Assembly (NCBI RefSeq): GCF_900638305.1
Contig: NZ_LR134506.1
Coordinates: forward strand, 2,294,001 to 2,358,000
Direction: 5' to 3'
Origin: Porphyromonas cangingivalis
Lineage (GTDB): Bacteria > Bacteroidota > Bacteroidia > Bacteroidales > Porphyromonadaceae
DNA length: 64,000 nucleotides
This document shows positions 1-8,811 of this stretch, one piece after another. Every line of letters begins with the position of its first letter. Position 1 is the stretch's first letter. The position numbers and the translations under genes are program-made. The notes under the pieces are model-generated. The model had not been told where the DNA came from. It did no database searches and saw nothing but the letters and a program-made list of their open reading frames with translations.

Positions 1-1396
1 CTGCAGAGAGCCGGTCAGGGACTTCTCCCAAGCGCTTCATATCATAAAAGGCACCACCCTCCCAGTACAAATCGATACGTTTGTTACGCATAATTTCCTT
101 GATTAATGCATCCTTGTCTAAGGTGCTCTCAACTGTATAATTAGGATCACGAGTTATCATTACAGTGTTTAGAGTTGTACCAGCCTCCGCAAGCTTACCT
201 TGTTGAGCTTGAGCCTCAGCCTTGATGTAGTACATTTCTCCAAGACGCATCATGACCTGATCTATATCAGAACGTTTAGGATTCAATACACGGAACTTTA
301 TACATTGTCCGGTACGTTCCCATTTTTTGTCATTGAAGTATCCTGGGTCTGCATCTGCGGGTATTTCATCTCCTTGATCCTCCGCTACAAACCATTTTCG
401 ACGGATATCATTAGCTCCCATCTTGTCATAGAACGAGCGATTGATCGCAAAGAAGAAAGAATCATTCCAGCCACCGATAAAATTGTATGAAAAATGGGCT
501 CCGAAACCTGCGAAGTATCTGTTTTGGTCTTCTGCTTGGTGATAACCCCACATCCATTCAGAAGCTTGGTAGTTGTTGAATCCATCAAGCAACTCTGAGC
601 CTACTTGCAGTCTGATCCCTGCTGTAGTGCTTACTTCAATGGCTTTTTGTGCCATCTCTTCAGCTTTTGCGTAGTCTTGTTGAGTTAGGGCGATTCTTGC
701 TGCTATGCCATAAGCTGTGCCTAATGAAATGCTGTTACGTGCGCCAGTAAGTTTTGCATTCTTCATTTCATTGAGACCCTCTTCAATATCCTTGTTGATC
801 TGCTCAAAACACTCTGCGACAGTTGATCTAGGCATTGGCTCAATAGTTGGTTTCAAGCGCAAAACAACACCAGGAGTATTGTTCTCTCCTCCCCTGACAA
901 ATCTTTTACCAAAGCATTGTACGAGATTGTTGTAGCAAAAAGCTCTGATTACATGACACTGACCTCTCATACGATTCAAGTCTTCAGGAGCAATGCCATT
1001 GCCACCTTCAGTCATCTGTAAAACCGTATTGGTATGTTGAATTATAGTATAGTAGTAATCCCAAACTCTAAAGTTAATAATTCCCTTGGGATCTCGGTGA
1101 TCTATCCATCGGTGTGTTCCCATTCCCAAAGAGGCAATCGAATTTACAGAACTGTTCGAAAGAAAGTCCATATGTACATTCAGACTCGCAGATCCATCTC
1201 CAAAACGTTGTCCAAAATAGTACATATAGAACATATTATGGATGCCGTTCAATATTCCATCAATACCTTTTGCGGATTCTTTTAGAGTAGCATCTGACAA
1301 GGATGTCGAAGGAGCTGTCTCCAAGAAGTCTTTCTTGCAACCTGTGATTCCCACTAACATGGAGAGACTTATGAGCGAAACTAATATTTTTTTCAT
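1..1396 (-). CDS. SusD/RagB-family outer-membrane lipoprotein (partial, C-terminus beyond the window)
   Basis: Surface lipoprotein that caps the SusC/RagA barrel and helps bind glycans or peptides for TonB-driven import. Reading back from the ATG at 1394-1396 gives a signal peptide ending in a lipobox (GITGC, lipidated Cys at residue 20) and then the usual SusD opening KDFLETAPST. The frame stays open for about 465 codons to the window edge, against about 500 for the family, so little is missing. Helical TPR-like segments typical of SusD follow (for example ALTQQDYAKAEEMAQKAIEV). It starts only 16 bp after the SusC stop, so the two are co-transcribed in the standard susC-susD order. The substrate cannot be read from the sequence. 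Confidence 0.93.
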   Translation of the reverse strand, partial: MKKILVSLISLSMLVGITGCKKDFLETAPSTSLSDATLKESAKGIDGILNGIHNMFYMYYFGQRFGDGSASLNVHMDFLSNSSVNSIASLGMGTHRWIDHRDPKGIINFRVWDYYYTIIQHTNTVLQMTEGGNGIAPEDLNRMRGQCHVIRAFCYNNLVQCFGKRFVRGGENNTPGVVLRLKPTIEPMPRSTVAECFEQINKDIEEGLNEMKNAKLTGARNSISLGTAYGIAARIALTQQDYAKAEEMAQKAIEVSTTAGIRLQVGSELLDGFNNYQASEWMWGYHQAEDQNRYFAGFGAHFSYNFIGGWNDSFFFAINRSFYDKMGANDIRRKWFVAEDQGDEIPADADPGYFNDKKWERTGQCIKFRVLNPKRSDIDQVMMRLGEMYYIKAEAQAQQGKLAEAGTTLNTVMITRDPNYTVESTLDKDALIKEIMRNKRIDLYWEGGAFYDMKRLGEVPDRLSA

Positions 1397-1412
1397 AGCT
1401 AATTAAAATGAC

Positions 1413-4400
1413 TTAAAAGTTTATGGTTAGGTTAGCCGTGATGGTCTTGGCATAGCCAAATGCGGAGGTTTCTGAGACTCCTCCAAAACCGGTCATTGGG
1501 TTAAGACCTTTTCTATGTGAGAGCATAAATAGGTTTTCGCCTACAATGCCAACCCTAGCACTTGAAACAGAGAGAGGCTTTACCCAAGCTTCTGGAAGAT
1601 TGTAACTCAAGCTGACATTTCTCAGCATCAATGCTGATGCAGAAATCAAGAATCTGTCAGAAGACAAATTGTCATATACTGTGGATGAGGCATCCAAACG
1701 AGGAATGTCAGATTTGCTTGGCATTTGGTCTTTATCCCCTGGGGTCTTCCATGCATTTAACATATCAATATGAGCCGCATTCCCATTTTGTAATGATCTG
1801 CCCATGAGACTTTGATAGCTTCTATCATAGGCTTTACCACCGAGTTGATAAGAGAAGAGAATTGCAAATTCAAGCCCTTTGTATGTCGCCTCTGTCCCGA
1901 TACCACCATATATTGCTGGAATTGAATTACCACAGAAGTGTTTCTTGACGAAACGACCATCTTTGGTCCATGTTGCACGCTCACCTTCCTTTTCCATTCC
2001 GACGAATGCCTTATTATCAGGATTTGCTTGCTCAGGATACTTTTCAGCATCTATTCTGTATATTGCCTTACCATCTATAGGGTCAACCCCGATGTACTCG
2101 TTCAGATAGAATTCGTAGCGGCTAACATTCTCCATGTATTTATGAAAGTCTTTTTCAATCCCATCTTTTCGGTTTTCCTCAGGCAGACGTACAATGACAT
2201 TCTTAAGCACAGTTCCATTGAATTTCAAATCCCAAGAGAAATCCTTTGCATTCAAGAGCTGTAACCTGAAGTCCATTTCCAATCCATAGTTCCGAACCTT
2301 ACCCAAGTTTTTGTCAATAGAGCCAACTCCTGTGGATATTGGAAGTGAGAAGCTAAATAGGAGGTCGTCAGACTCTTTATTGAACAACTCAATAGTACCG
2401 GTCAAGCGGTTAAAGAGCCCGAACTCGAATGCTAAGTCGAATGCTGTCTGTTTCTCCCAACGAAGATCAAGATTGCCAAGATTAGAGACGCGCAGTCCTA
2501 AATCTTTGTTGTTATTACTTCCGAGAGAAAATAGGGTCTGATATGCGTAATAGGTGCCTACTGCATCATTCCCTGTCTGACCAATAGATGCTCTCAGTTT
2601 AAAATAGTCTAACCAAGAACGAGTCCCTGACATGAACTCATGATTAGATAGTTGCCAACCAGCACCTACCGACCAAAAGTTACCCCATCTGCTTTGAGGG
2701 GCAAATCTAGATGTCCCATCTCTACGGAAAGAGAACGATGCATTATATAGATTGCCATAATCATAAGAGATACGACTAAAATAGCCTTCTTTACGATAAT
2801 TGTCAGTGTATGATGTAATGTCATTCATGTTAGAGAGATTGGACATCTCATCCATACCAAGAAGATACATTTGATCTTTACGTCCAGTTAGAGCCTGAAC
2901 AAGGTATTGATAGCTTTCATGCCCTGCAAGAATATTAATATGGTGCTTATCGAATGTCTTATCATATTCGAGTAGCTGGTTCAAGGTTATCGTTGATTGT
3001 CTCTCATTTTCGATGGTTAGCATCCCTTGAGGTTGATCACCCATAACATTGTTGTAGCGCTGTTTTGAGGTATAACGACTGATGTCATAGCCTAAATTGG
3101 TGCGGAATTTCAATCCATCATAAAGTTTGAGTTCAGCAAATGTTCTATTTGTTATCGCATCACGAGAGCCATACCTCTTGTCTAACTTTTGCTCCAAAAC
3201 TGGGTTGAAATTCTTTGAATACGGTCTGAATGAACTATAATCCTCTTTCTTATTGCCATTCCCATCCAATATATAGGCCCCATTTTCATCGTGTTGATGA
3301 ATAGGATAGATGGGAGCAACGAAATTCATAAAGCTGAAAGGATTGGATGCTGCTCCTCTAAGGGTTTTGGGGCTTTCTGTATCTGTATGAACGACACTGG
3401 TATTCGTCCCTACCGTAAACCAATTGTTGACATCATAAGAGACATTGATACGAGCCGACAGACGATTGAGATGAGTGAATTTTTTGTAACCATCTTCTCC
3501 AAGATAGCTTAATGACATGAAGCTCTTCATTTTCTCAGTATTAAGACCTCCACTCAATGTATATTCTTGACGCAAGCCTGTCCTAAAGAGCTCTTTTTCC
3601 CAATCTGTGTCATCCCCCCAAAGAAGACCTGTGACTTCCGGATTCAGTGTGCCGTCAGGCATAACAAAAAGAGGTGATGCTCCTGCAATATTGGCATCGT
3701 TAGTTTTGATCCATTTTTTTTGAGCTTCATCATAAGCAACATAAGACGATATCCCCTTGTAAGGATTGTATACCAAATCTGTATACACATCATTGTTAGC
3801 CTTGTATGCTGCTTCTTCATCTGAACGTTTTTCCTCATATTTGTACTGGTTAAACCACTGTTGCCAACGTAGAGGATAGTGCTGCATAGCATTTACGATT
3901 TCATAACGATCTTCTCCTCGACGGCTTCCGCCAACACTTGTCGTAAAAGTAAAGTTAGGTTTCCCTTTTGTTGCACGAGAACCACTCTTAGTGGTAATCA
4001 GAACGACACCGTTACCTGCACTGGATCCATATAATGCTGTAGAAGAAGCGTCCTTCAAGATACTTAGGCTCTGAATGTCTGATGCTGGCAAATCACTAAT
4101 ATTGCCGTTGTATATCGCTCCATCCACGACAAATAATGGTGCCGAAGATTCTTCTTTCATAGAACCAAATCCTCGAATCATAATTTTTGCACCAGAGCCG
4201 GGCTGTCCACTAGAGGTTGTAACCTGTACCCCTGGTGCTGCCGCTGCAAGAGCATTCGTGACATTAGATACTGGGCGTCTCTCAAGTTGCTTTGCAGATA
4301 CGTTGGACTGTGCTCCCACCAAAGACTGCTTTTTGGCAGTACCATAAGCAATCGCAACAACTTCATCAAGACTGGTAGCATCCGGTTGGAGAACAATCTT

Positions 4401-4670
4401 AAGGTTTTTTCCTACCGCGACTTCACGAGTTTTCATACCCACGAAAGAGATGATGATGATCTTTTCGTTGGCAGGGACTGTGAATTTGAATTTACCATCA
4501 ATGTTGGTGCGGTCACCCTTCTTTGATGTCTTACCTCTAACGGTAGCTCCTATGATGGGCTGGTTATCCTCGGCAGAGATGACAGTACCAGATACCTCGA
4601 CCTGAGACTGTGCTAGTGCCATACCCATGCTCATCACAAGGAAAGCAAAAAGTAATGTAATTCTTTTCAT
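1413..4670 (-). CDS. SusC/RagA-family TonB-linked outer-membrane transporter
   Basis: TonB-dependent barrel (1085 aa) importing an oligomeric nutrient across the outer membrane with its SusD partner. A signal peptide (residues 1-20, ending MGMALA) is followed by a carboxypeptidase-regulatory-like domain (about 24-95, VSGTVISAEDNQPIIGATV), the plug (about 105-235, with IMIRGFGS, FVVDGAIYNG and the SusC signature ALYGSSAGNGVVLITTK) and a long barrel. The C-terminus ends in an aromatic residue (NLTINF), as outer-membrane barrels do. Length and layout match RagA/SusC. Codon use looks more AT-rich than the genes from 8.8 kb on, which fits a mobile or variable nutrient-uptake locus. No sigma/anti-sigma pair is visible next to it, and no clear TAnnTTTG box was found upstream. 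Confidence 0.95.
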   Translation of the reverse strand: MKRITLLFAFLVMSMGMALAQSQVEVSGTVISAEDNQPIIGATVRGKTSKKGDRTNIDGKFKFTVPANEKIIIISFVGMKTREVAVGKNLKIVLQPDATSLDEVVAIAYGTAKKQSLVGAQSNVSAKQLERRPVSNVTNALAAAAPGVQVTTSSGQPGSGAKIMIRGFGSMKEESSAPLFVVDGAIYNGNISDLPASDIQSLSILKDASSTALYGSSAGNGVVLITTKSGSRATKGKPNFTFTTSVGGSRRGEDRYEIVNAMQHYPLRWQQWFNQYKYEEKRSDEEAAYKANNDVYTDLVYNPYKGISSYVAYDEAQKKWIKTNDANIAGASPLFVMPDGTLNPEVTGLLWGDDTDWEKELFRTGLRQEYTLSGGLNTEKMKSFMSLSYLGEDGYKKFTHLNRLSARINVSYDVNNWFTVGTNTSVVHTDTESPKTLRGAASNPFSFMNFVAPIYPIHQHDENGAYILDGNGNKKEDYSSFRPYSKNFNPVLEQKLDKRYGSRDAITNRTFAELKLYDGLKFRTNLGYDISRYTSKQRYNNVMGDQPQGMLTIENERQSTITLNQLLEYDKTFDKHHINILAGHESYQYLVQALTGRKDQMYLLGMDEMSNLSNMNDITSYTDNYRKEGYFSRISYDYGNLYNASFSFRRDGTSRFAPQSRWGNFWSVGAGWQLSNHEFMSGTRSWLDYFKLRASIGQTGNDAVGTYYAYQTLFSLGSNNNKDLGLRVSNLGNLDLRWEKQTAFDLAFEFGLFNRLTGTIELFNKESDDLLFSFSLPISTGVGSIDKNLGKVRNYGLEMDFRLQLLNAKDFSWDLKFNGTVLKNVIVRLPEENRKDGIEKDFHKYMENVSRYEFYLNEYIGVDPIDGKAIYRIDAEKYPEQANPDNKAFVGMEKEGERATWTKDGRFVKKHFCGNSIPAIYGGIGTEATYKGLEFAILFSYQLGGKAYDRSYQSLMGRSLQNGNAAHIDMLNAWKTPGDKDQMPSKSDIPRLDASSTVYDNLSSDRFLISASALMLRNVSLSYNLPEAWVKPLSVSSARVGIVGENLFMLSHRKGLNPMTGFGGVSETSAFGYAKTITANLTINF

Positions 4671-5090
4671 AAAAACGGGCTTTTTAGATTAATATTTCTC
4701 TAATGAGTTTGTGTTGATTTCTGATTTTGGTTGATCTTTAGCGAGATGTTAAAGTATTTCTGTTGAGTTAATTTATTGCTATGTTAAGTTAATTTAATTT
4801 TAAGTTTGACTGTTCCTGTTTTGCGTTTTTGGGCTACGTTCCAGAACATACCCTCATGCAAATAAACGCTTAATCTCTCAATAAAGCAACTTTTTTTAAT
4901 GGATATTTCGTTTTAGGGTTTGATTTTAACATATTCGGGTCTGAATTGCTATCAATATTTGTTTGTGCTTGATATTTGGGTATTAGTGTTTTCGGTGTGA
5001 AAAAGTGTGAATTTGTTCTTTTGTGTGGGTTACATCTCATGAGGTGTGTTGTTGTTATTATAATACTCGCATGGAGTATCTGAAAAAGAA
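4671..5090. other. AT-rich intergenic leader upstream of susC
   Basis: About 420 bp of AT-rich DNA between the susC start and the terminator of the next gene. No coding frame or RNA gene is recognisable, and I did not find a good minus-strand TAnnTTTG box. It presumably holds the susC promoter and a long untranslated leader, which is usual for SusCD systems, but no element can be placed. Confidence 0.4.
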
Positions 5091-5135
5091 GTGCCTCAAG
5101 GATGAGATAAATCTAAATCTTCACCCTTGAGGCAC
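5091..5135 (-). terminator. Rho-independent terminator of the 5234-5764 barrel gene
   Basis: Arms at 5091-5105 and 5121-5135 pair over 15 bp with one non-Watson-Crick position and a 15-nt loop. Read on the minus strand the stem is followed by a T-rich run (TTCTTTTTC). It lies about 100 bp past the stop of the minus-strand barrel gene. The outer stem bases (GTGCCTC) match those of the next terminator at 5794-5845. Confidence 0.75.
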
Positions 5136-5233
5136 ACTTGTTTGTTGTGTCTTCTGCTCCGAATTGTCTGACCTTTCTCTTTATTCTGATGCTTTTTCTG
5201 TTATTCTTCTTGAGGGGAGTAGTCTTGAGAGGC

Positions 5234-5764
5234 TCAGAATTTCAATGATAGCCCTAGGTTGATTGCCGATACGCCCCAGCCAACTTCTGCAAATGCTCCG
5301 ATATTCTCGTGGAACATATATCGTCCACCGACGAATATACCATAAGCCAACCTTGTGTTGCTTGTATTGGTGTTGTCGATGAGATCTCCGCTTCTGAAAG
5401 CCAACCCCAAAAGAAGACCGGCATAAGTGTCAAGCTTGGGGACGAACTGGTAGTGGTACGAACCACGTGCTCCGAGTATGGTGTAGTTTGCAGTCAAGCT
5501 GTTGTTTTTGATTCCATAGGAGGTATAGCCCAAGTAGCCACCGATACCGATACTGCCGTTGTCTTCGTTGAAGGGGTTGTCCACTATGCCATATTCGACA
5601 GATACGGACACCGGTGGTACAACGGTGTTGAAGTTCATAGTCAGAGTATTGTTGAATCCTATACCCATGTTCATCGCCACATCGTTCTTCTTAAATACCT
5701 CTTGTGCACTGAGAGTTCCGAATCCCATTGTCAGAGCAAGGATGGCAGTGAATAGTCTTTTCAT
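5234..5764 (-). CDS. Small outer-membrane beta-barrel protein, paralogue 1
   Basis: 176 aa with a signal peptide (MKRLFTAILALTMGFGTLSA, cut before QEVF), then short alternating strands rich in Gly and aromatics and a terminal strand ending GLSLKF. This is typical of small (about 8-strand) outer-membrane barrels. The next gene (5910-6443) is a clear paralogue: both have QxVF after the signal peptide, an NxGIG or NIGAS strand, GSIGIGGYLGY versus GSIGVGAYISN, TxxGARGxxHxxFVxxLDxYxG, and the same end. The two lie in tandem, each with its own hairpin terminator. The function is unknown; the family is usually annotated only as outer-membrane beta-barrel. Confidence 0.85.
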   Translation of the reverse strand: MKRLFTAILALTMGFGTLSAQEVFKKNDVAMNMGIGFNNTLTMNFNTVVPPVSVSVEYGIVDNPFNEDNGSIGIGGYLGYTSYGIKNNSLTANYTILGARGSYHYQFVPKLDTYAGLLLGLAFRSGDLIDNTNTSNTRLAYGIFVGGRYMFHENIGAFAEVGWGVSAINLGLSLKF

Positions 5765-5793
5765 ACAGTTGTAAAGTTTTTGAGTTGTAAATC

Positions 5794-5845
5794 AAAGCGA
5801 GGCACAAATCATCCCTAAACATGGAATAGATTTGTGCCTCGCTTT
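5794..5845 (-). terminator. Hairpin terminator of the 5910-6443 barrel gene
   Basis: A perfect 17-bp stem (5794-5810 with 5829-5845) and an 18-nt loop lie between the two barrel genes, 65 bp past the stop of the upstream one. The stem ends in AAA/TTT, but the T-run beyond it is poor. It shares the GTGCCTC stem bases with the terminator at 5091-5135, which suggests the gene and its terminator were duplicated together. Confidence 0.7.
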
Positions 5846-5909
5846 ATTGTATAGTTTATTTATTGCCTTGTGCGACCACTTTCTTATGTCATGTCGCAAC
5901 AAAGGGACT

Positions 5910-6443
5910 TTAGAACCTTAGGGTCAAGCCTCCGTTGAGCATGTACTCACCATACCCCCCTTCAGCATAAATACCAAGGAAGTTGGTGAACATATAGCGT
6001 ACACCTCCAAATCCTACCCAGGCAAATTTTGACTTGATGTTCACCGGGTCGAGCTTTTCGGCTTCTCCACTTCTTATCGCGTAGCCCGCCATCCCTCCAA
6101 TGTAGAGGTCAAGGTTTTTTACAAATTCAAAATGCAGTGTACCGCGTGCTCCGACGGTCGTGAAGCCGAAGTTGCCCATGGCATCTGACTTGTATCCTAC
6201 ATTGGAAATGTATGCTCCCACACCGATGCTGCCATATTCTCCAAAGAGTTTATCTGCGACGGAGAGGTCATAAGCGACAGCCAGATTGGGTGTTCTCACT
6301 TTCCATACATTACCCTTATCCAGTTCGCCAAAGAACGATGCACCAATATTGATGGTTGATTTGCCTTTCGAAAATACGTCTTGGGCATAGGTTGCACTCA
6401 AAGTCAGGAATGCTGTCACGAGCAAAAGAGTTAGCTTTCTCAT
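5910..6443 (-). CDS. Small outer-membrane beta-barrel protein, paralogue 2
   Basis: 177 aa. Signal peptide MRKLTLLLVTAFLTLSATYA followed by QDVF, then the strand pattern shared with its neighbour (GSIGVGAYISN, TVGARGTLHFEFVKNLDLYIGG, VGFGGVRYMF) and a C-terminal GGLTLRF. It has a -7 box 86 bp upstream and its own terminator, so it is probably a separate transcript. No enzyme or transport motif is visible. A structural or small-channel role in the outer membrane is a guess. Confidence 0.85.
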   Translation of the reverse strand: MRKLTLLLVTAFLTLSATYAQDVFSKGKSTINIGASFFGELDKGNVWKVRTPNLAVAYDLSVADKLFGEYGSIGVGAYISNVGYKSDAMGNFGFTTVGARGTLHFEFVKNLDLYIGGMAGYAIRSGEAEKLDPVNIKSKFAWVGFGGVRYMFTNFLGIYAEGGYGEYMLNGGLTLRF

Positions 6444-6528
6444 ACTGTTTGTTTTTTCATTAACACTCGCCCGACCAATCGTTAGTTGGGTCCGGCTTGA
6501 CTAATGGGGATAGGTATCCCTCTTTGAG

Positions 6529-6536
6529 CAAAGATA
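6529..6536 (-). promoter_or_regulatory. -7 box TAtcTTTG for the barrel gene at 5910-6443
   Basis: Exact match on the minus strand to the Bacteroidetes -7 element TAnnTTTG, 86 bp before the ATG at 6443. No clear -33 TTG was assigned. Confidence 0.55.
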
Positions 6537-6650
6537 ATAGTATTTTCGATATGAATGGTGCGGAGGAGCTCTCCGAATTGCTTTTGGGGAAGGACTTCAC
6601 GCTCGATTTCAAGAAAACTCTTCGGATAAAGACTGCCTCCGGATGGGGAT

Positions 6651-7133
6651 TTATCTTCTGTTTGATATGTGCAGTAGCTCCCCGGAGAGTATGGCGGTGT
6701 ATTGCCTCAAGGGGTGACGGCCGAGACCTCGAATGGGATTGCCTATGCCAAGTCCCAATTCGTACACCTCACCACACGAGGGACAACGGTAGAGGATCAA
6801 CCCTTCATGCTCGTTGCCCTTGTAAGGCTCGATTACGGATAGCTCCGGGGCTTCGATGGGGCAAGCCATATCATAGGCATAGTACCCCGAAGAGCCCCCT
6901 TGGGGTATGCCATGGACGATGACAATGCCTCCCACTCCTACTCGTTCGTCCATGGTGCGAGGCGATCGGACCTCCAATGTTCCCAATGGAGTCCTCAGCA
7001 CATAGGCCTCGCCCGAAAGATCCAATGTCAGGCGTGCCGGAGCTTCGGGAAGAGGGTGAGGTTCGGGCGAAGAGCCACAAGAGACAAAAAAGAAGAGCCC
7101 CGAAGCTGTCACGAGACTACGGAGGCTCTTCAT
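6651..7133 (-). CDS. Lipoprotein with a degenerate Rieske-type fold
   Basis: About 160 aa from the ATG at 7131-7133, chosen because it gives a compact lipoprotein signal (MKSLRSLV...FFFVSC, Cys 19). An in-frame ATG at 7145 is possible; anything longer would overlap the previous gene. The body reads like the Rieske-like lipoproteins common in Bacteroidales: YYAYDMACP, then CPSCGEVYEL, a Gly-rich turn and GLGRHPLRQYTAIL. A true Rieske centre needs CxH and CxxH. Here the matching positions are ACP and CPSC, so both His ligands are missing and a [2Fe-2S] Rieske cluster is unlikely; the two CxxC-spaced Cys could bind a metal or form a disulfide. Last gene of the pyrE operon. Confidence 0.7.
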   Translation of the reverse strand: MKSLRSLVTASGLFFFVSCGSSPEPHPLPEAPARLTLDLSGEAYVLRTPLGTLEVRSPRTMDERVGVGGIVIVHGIPQGGSSGYYAYDMACPIEAPELSVIEPYKGNEHEGLILYRCPSCGEVYELGLGIGNPIRGLGRHPLRQYTAILSGELLHISNRR

Positions 7134-7182
7134 TATAGTATTCATAAAGGTGTCAAGTGTAAGAGGATGCAAAAACTCTTGC

Positions 7183-7608
7183 TCAGAGTTTGAGTCTGTC
7201 GAAATCGATTTTTTCGAGCATATCAGCAGCTTTTTCAAGACCCGGAGAGAGTTTGCTCATGACCATCCCTTTGAGAAACGAAGGGATGTCGGCCTCCACA
7301 CTGAGTTGCATATCTGTGTGCTCCCCGGCCTCTTTCATGTGGATGAGGAAGCCTAAGGGGACTGCTGCGCTCTCCGCTTTGTAGCGTATGAGGTTGGGCG
7401 TGGAGTCTGCCGAACGTACAAACTTGATCTGCCCCACCATGGGAGCATCAAATCCGAAGCTGTCGTCCGATAGTGACACATCCTTCAGAGGGAGCTTGTC
7501 GCCCACTTTTGCCAAGAGCCCCGATAGGACACTCGGTTTGGATGCGATTCCGAAGACGGTCTGTATGTCTTTTTTGAGTGTAAATGATCTGCTGTTGATG
7601 ACTTCCAT
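7183..7608 (-). CDS. SRPBCC (START-like) fold protein
   Basis: 141 aa starting MEVINSRSFTLKKDIQTVFGIASKPSVL and ending in a long helix (LSPGLEKAADMLEKIDF), the usual layout of small SRPBCC/polyketide-cyclase-like proteins: first strand, short helices, antiparallel sheet, long C-terminal helix. These bind hydrophobic ligands, but the ligand is unknown. It starts 21 bp after the pyrE stop and ends about 50 bp before the Rieske-like lipoprotein, so the three form one transcript. No signal peptide, so cytoplasmic. Confidence 0.75.
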   Translation of the reverse strand: MEVINSRSFTLKKDIQTVFGIASKPSVLSGLLAKVGDKLPLKDVSLSDDSFGFDAPMVGQIKFVRSADSTPNLIRYKAESAAVPLGFLIHMKEAGEHTDMQLSVEADIPSFLKGMVMSKLSPGLEKAADMLEKIDFDRLKL

Positions 7609-7629
7609 TGTGATCCAAATGTTTTGTTG

Positions 7630-8265
7630 TTACTCTTGTCTCCAAGTGTCGGGAGACTTGCGCCACTCTCTGAGGGCTTCGAGATCCTCCTCGCTGACAT
7701 AGTTTGTGCGAAGGGCTTCTTCGATGACGGCGTCGTAGTTGCTGAGCGTTACAAGGCGTACGTTGGCATCCTCAAAGGCGACGGTTGCTTGAGGGAACTG
7801 ATGAGTGTAGATCGCCACCATCCCGACGACTTCACATCCGAAACGGCGAAGGGCTTCGACAGCTTTGAGACTGCTACCTCCCGTAGAGATCAGGTCTTCG
7901 ACGACGACGACTTTTGCTCCCGGGCGGAGCTCACCCTCGATGAGATTTTCGAGCCCATGATCCTTGGGAGTGGCACGGATGTAGGCAAATGGCAGGCCGA
8001 GTAGGTCAGATACCAATGCACCTTGGGCGATGGCCCCCGTTGCCACACCGGCGATGGCTTCGACTTCGGGGAAAGTTTCACTGATCACTCTGGCGAGCTG
8101 CAACTTGATGTAGGTGCGTACGGCAGGATAGGAGAGGGTCTTCCTATTGTCACAATAGATCGGTGACTTCCAGCCCGAAGCCCATGTGAAAGGGTTGTTG
8201 GGTTGGAGTCTTACGGCCTTTACTTCCAATAGTTTTTCCGCTATTTGTTTTTGTAAGGTCTTCAT
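7630..8265 (-). CDS. pyrE: Orotate phosphoribosyltransferase
   Basis: Converts orotate and PRPP to orotidine 5'-phosphate in pyrimidine synthesis. 211 aa, normal length. Visible motifs are FTWASGWKSPIYCDNR near residue 26 (orotate/phosphate loop), the substrate segment VATGAIAQGALVSDLLGLPF at 74-93, KDHG at 101-104 and the PRPP loop VVVVEDLISTGGSS at 119-132. First gene of a three-gene operon with the SRPBCC and Rieske-like proteins. That link to pyrimidine synthesis is positional only. Confidence 0.96.
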   Translation of the reverse strand: MKTLQKQIAEKLLEVKAVRLQPNNPFTWASGWKSPIYCDNRKTLSYPAVRTYIKLQLARVISETFPEVEAIAGVATGAIAQGALVSDLLGLPFAYIRATPKDHGLENLIEGELRPGAKVVVVEDLISTGGSSLKAVEALRRFGCEVVGMVAIYTHQFPQATVAFEDANVRLVTLSNYDAVIEEALRTNYVSEEDLEALREWRKSPDTWRQE

Positions 8266-8326
8266 GTCTCAGTATTTTATATTAGTTTTTAGATTATGTA
8301 TCAAGTGGTTATTGTTTATCGTTATC

Positions 8327-8334
8327 CAAAGGTA
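8327..8334 (-). promoter_or_regulatory. -7 box TAccTTTG of the pyrE operon
   Basis: Minus-strand match to TAnnTTTG, 62 bp before the pyrE ATG. Confidence 0.55.
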
Positions 8335-8395
8335 CGAAAAATATCCGTCCATGCTGTCTTCATAAGGCTTGCCGAGCTCCAAGTCATGAGTCCTC

Positions 8396-8485
8396 CGAAA
8401 GGTCTGTCTCGGTGCACGACAGAATTCATTCTGTGCCGTGTCGGAATGTGTTCTTGCGGACGACAGTATGTATTCTGGGGGGGCT
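8396..8485 (+). repeat. Family A 22-bp palindromic tandem repeat, locus 1
   Basis: Three units start at C8420, C8442 and C8464, exactly 22 bp apart, each built on the palindromic core CAGAATnnnTTCTGT (the first is CAGAATTCATTCTGT). A more diverged unit precedes them by 24 bp (8396). The array lies between divergent pyrE and feoB. Related arrays are at 23519, 36078, 54807 and 61190. Confidence 0.75.
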
Positions 8486-8520
8486 TGCAAGGCTGGGTGG
8501 TCTTATCCCGACACAAAGAA

Positions 8521-8608
8521 GTCGTAGGAGGCTCGATGATGATCGGTAGGACTCGATTTCGAAAGTCGTATGAATCGTGATGACAAGTTCAAGGATCTTT
8601 TTTTATGC
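8521..8608 (+). repeat. Family B 22-bp tandem repeat, degenerate
   Basis: Units at 8521, 8543, 8565 and 8587 keep a 22-bp step. The best are GTCGTAGGAGGCTCGATGAT and GTCGTATGAATCGTGATGA. The array starts 36 bp after the family A array. The whole stretch 8335-8723 otherwise shows no gene. Confidence 0.55.
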
Positions 8609-8723
8609 TCCATAATACATTAAATATATGGTTGGTTACGGACTGCATTTCTTTCTTCGATAAAGGAGTTTTTTTGATCGAATATCCCTACTTTTAGGTA
8701 TGTCGGGATTGTCCAAAGTATCG

Positions 8724-8731
8724 TATTTTTG
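8724..8731 (+). promoter_or_regulatory. -7 box TAttTTTG upstream of feoB
   Basis: Exact TAnnTTTG match, 81 bp before the feoB ATG at 8812. No Fur-type palindrome was recognised nearby. Confidence 0.5.
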
Positions 8732-8811
8732 AACACTCGTTATCATGGGGATGTTGTATCTCCGTGGGATTGGTTTTAGAGTGTGAATTATAGACCACAA
8801 AATATTTGTTT

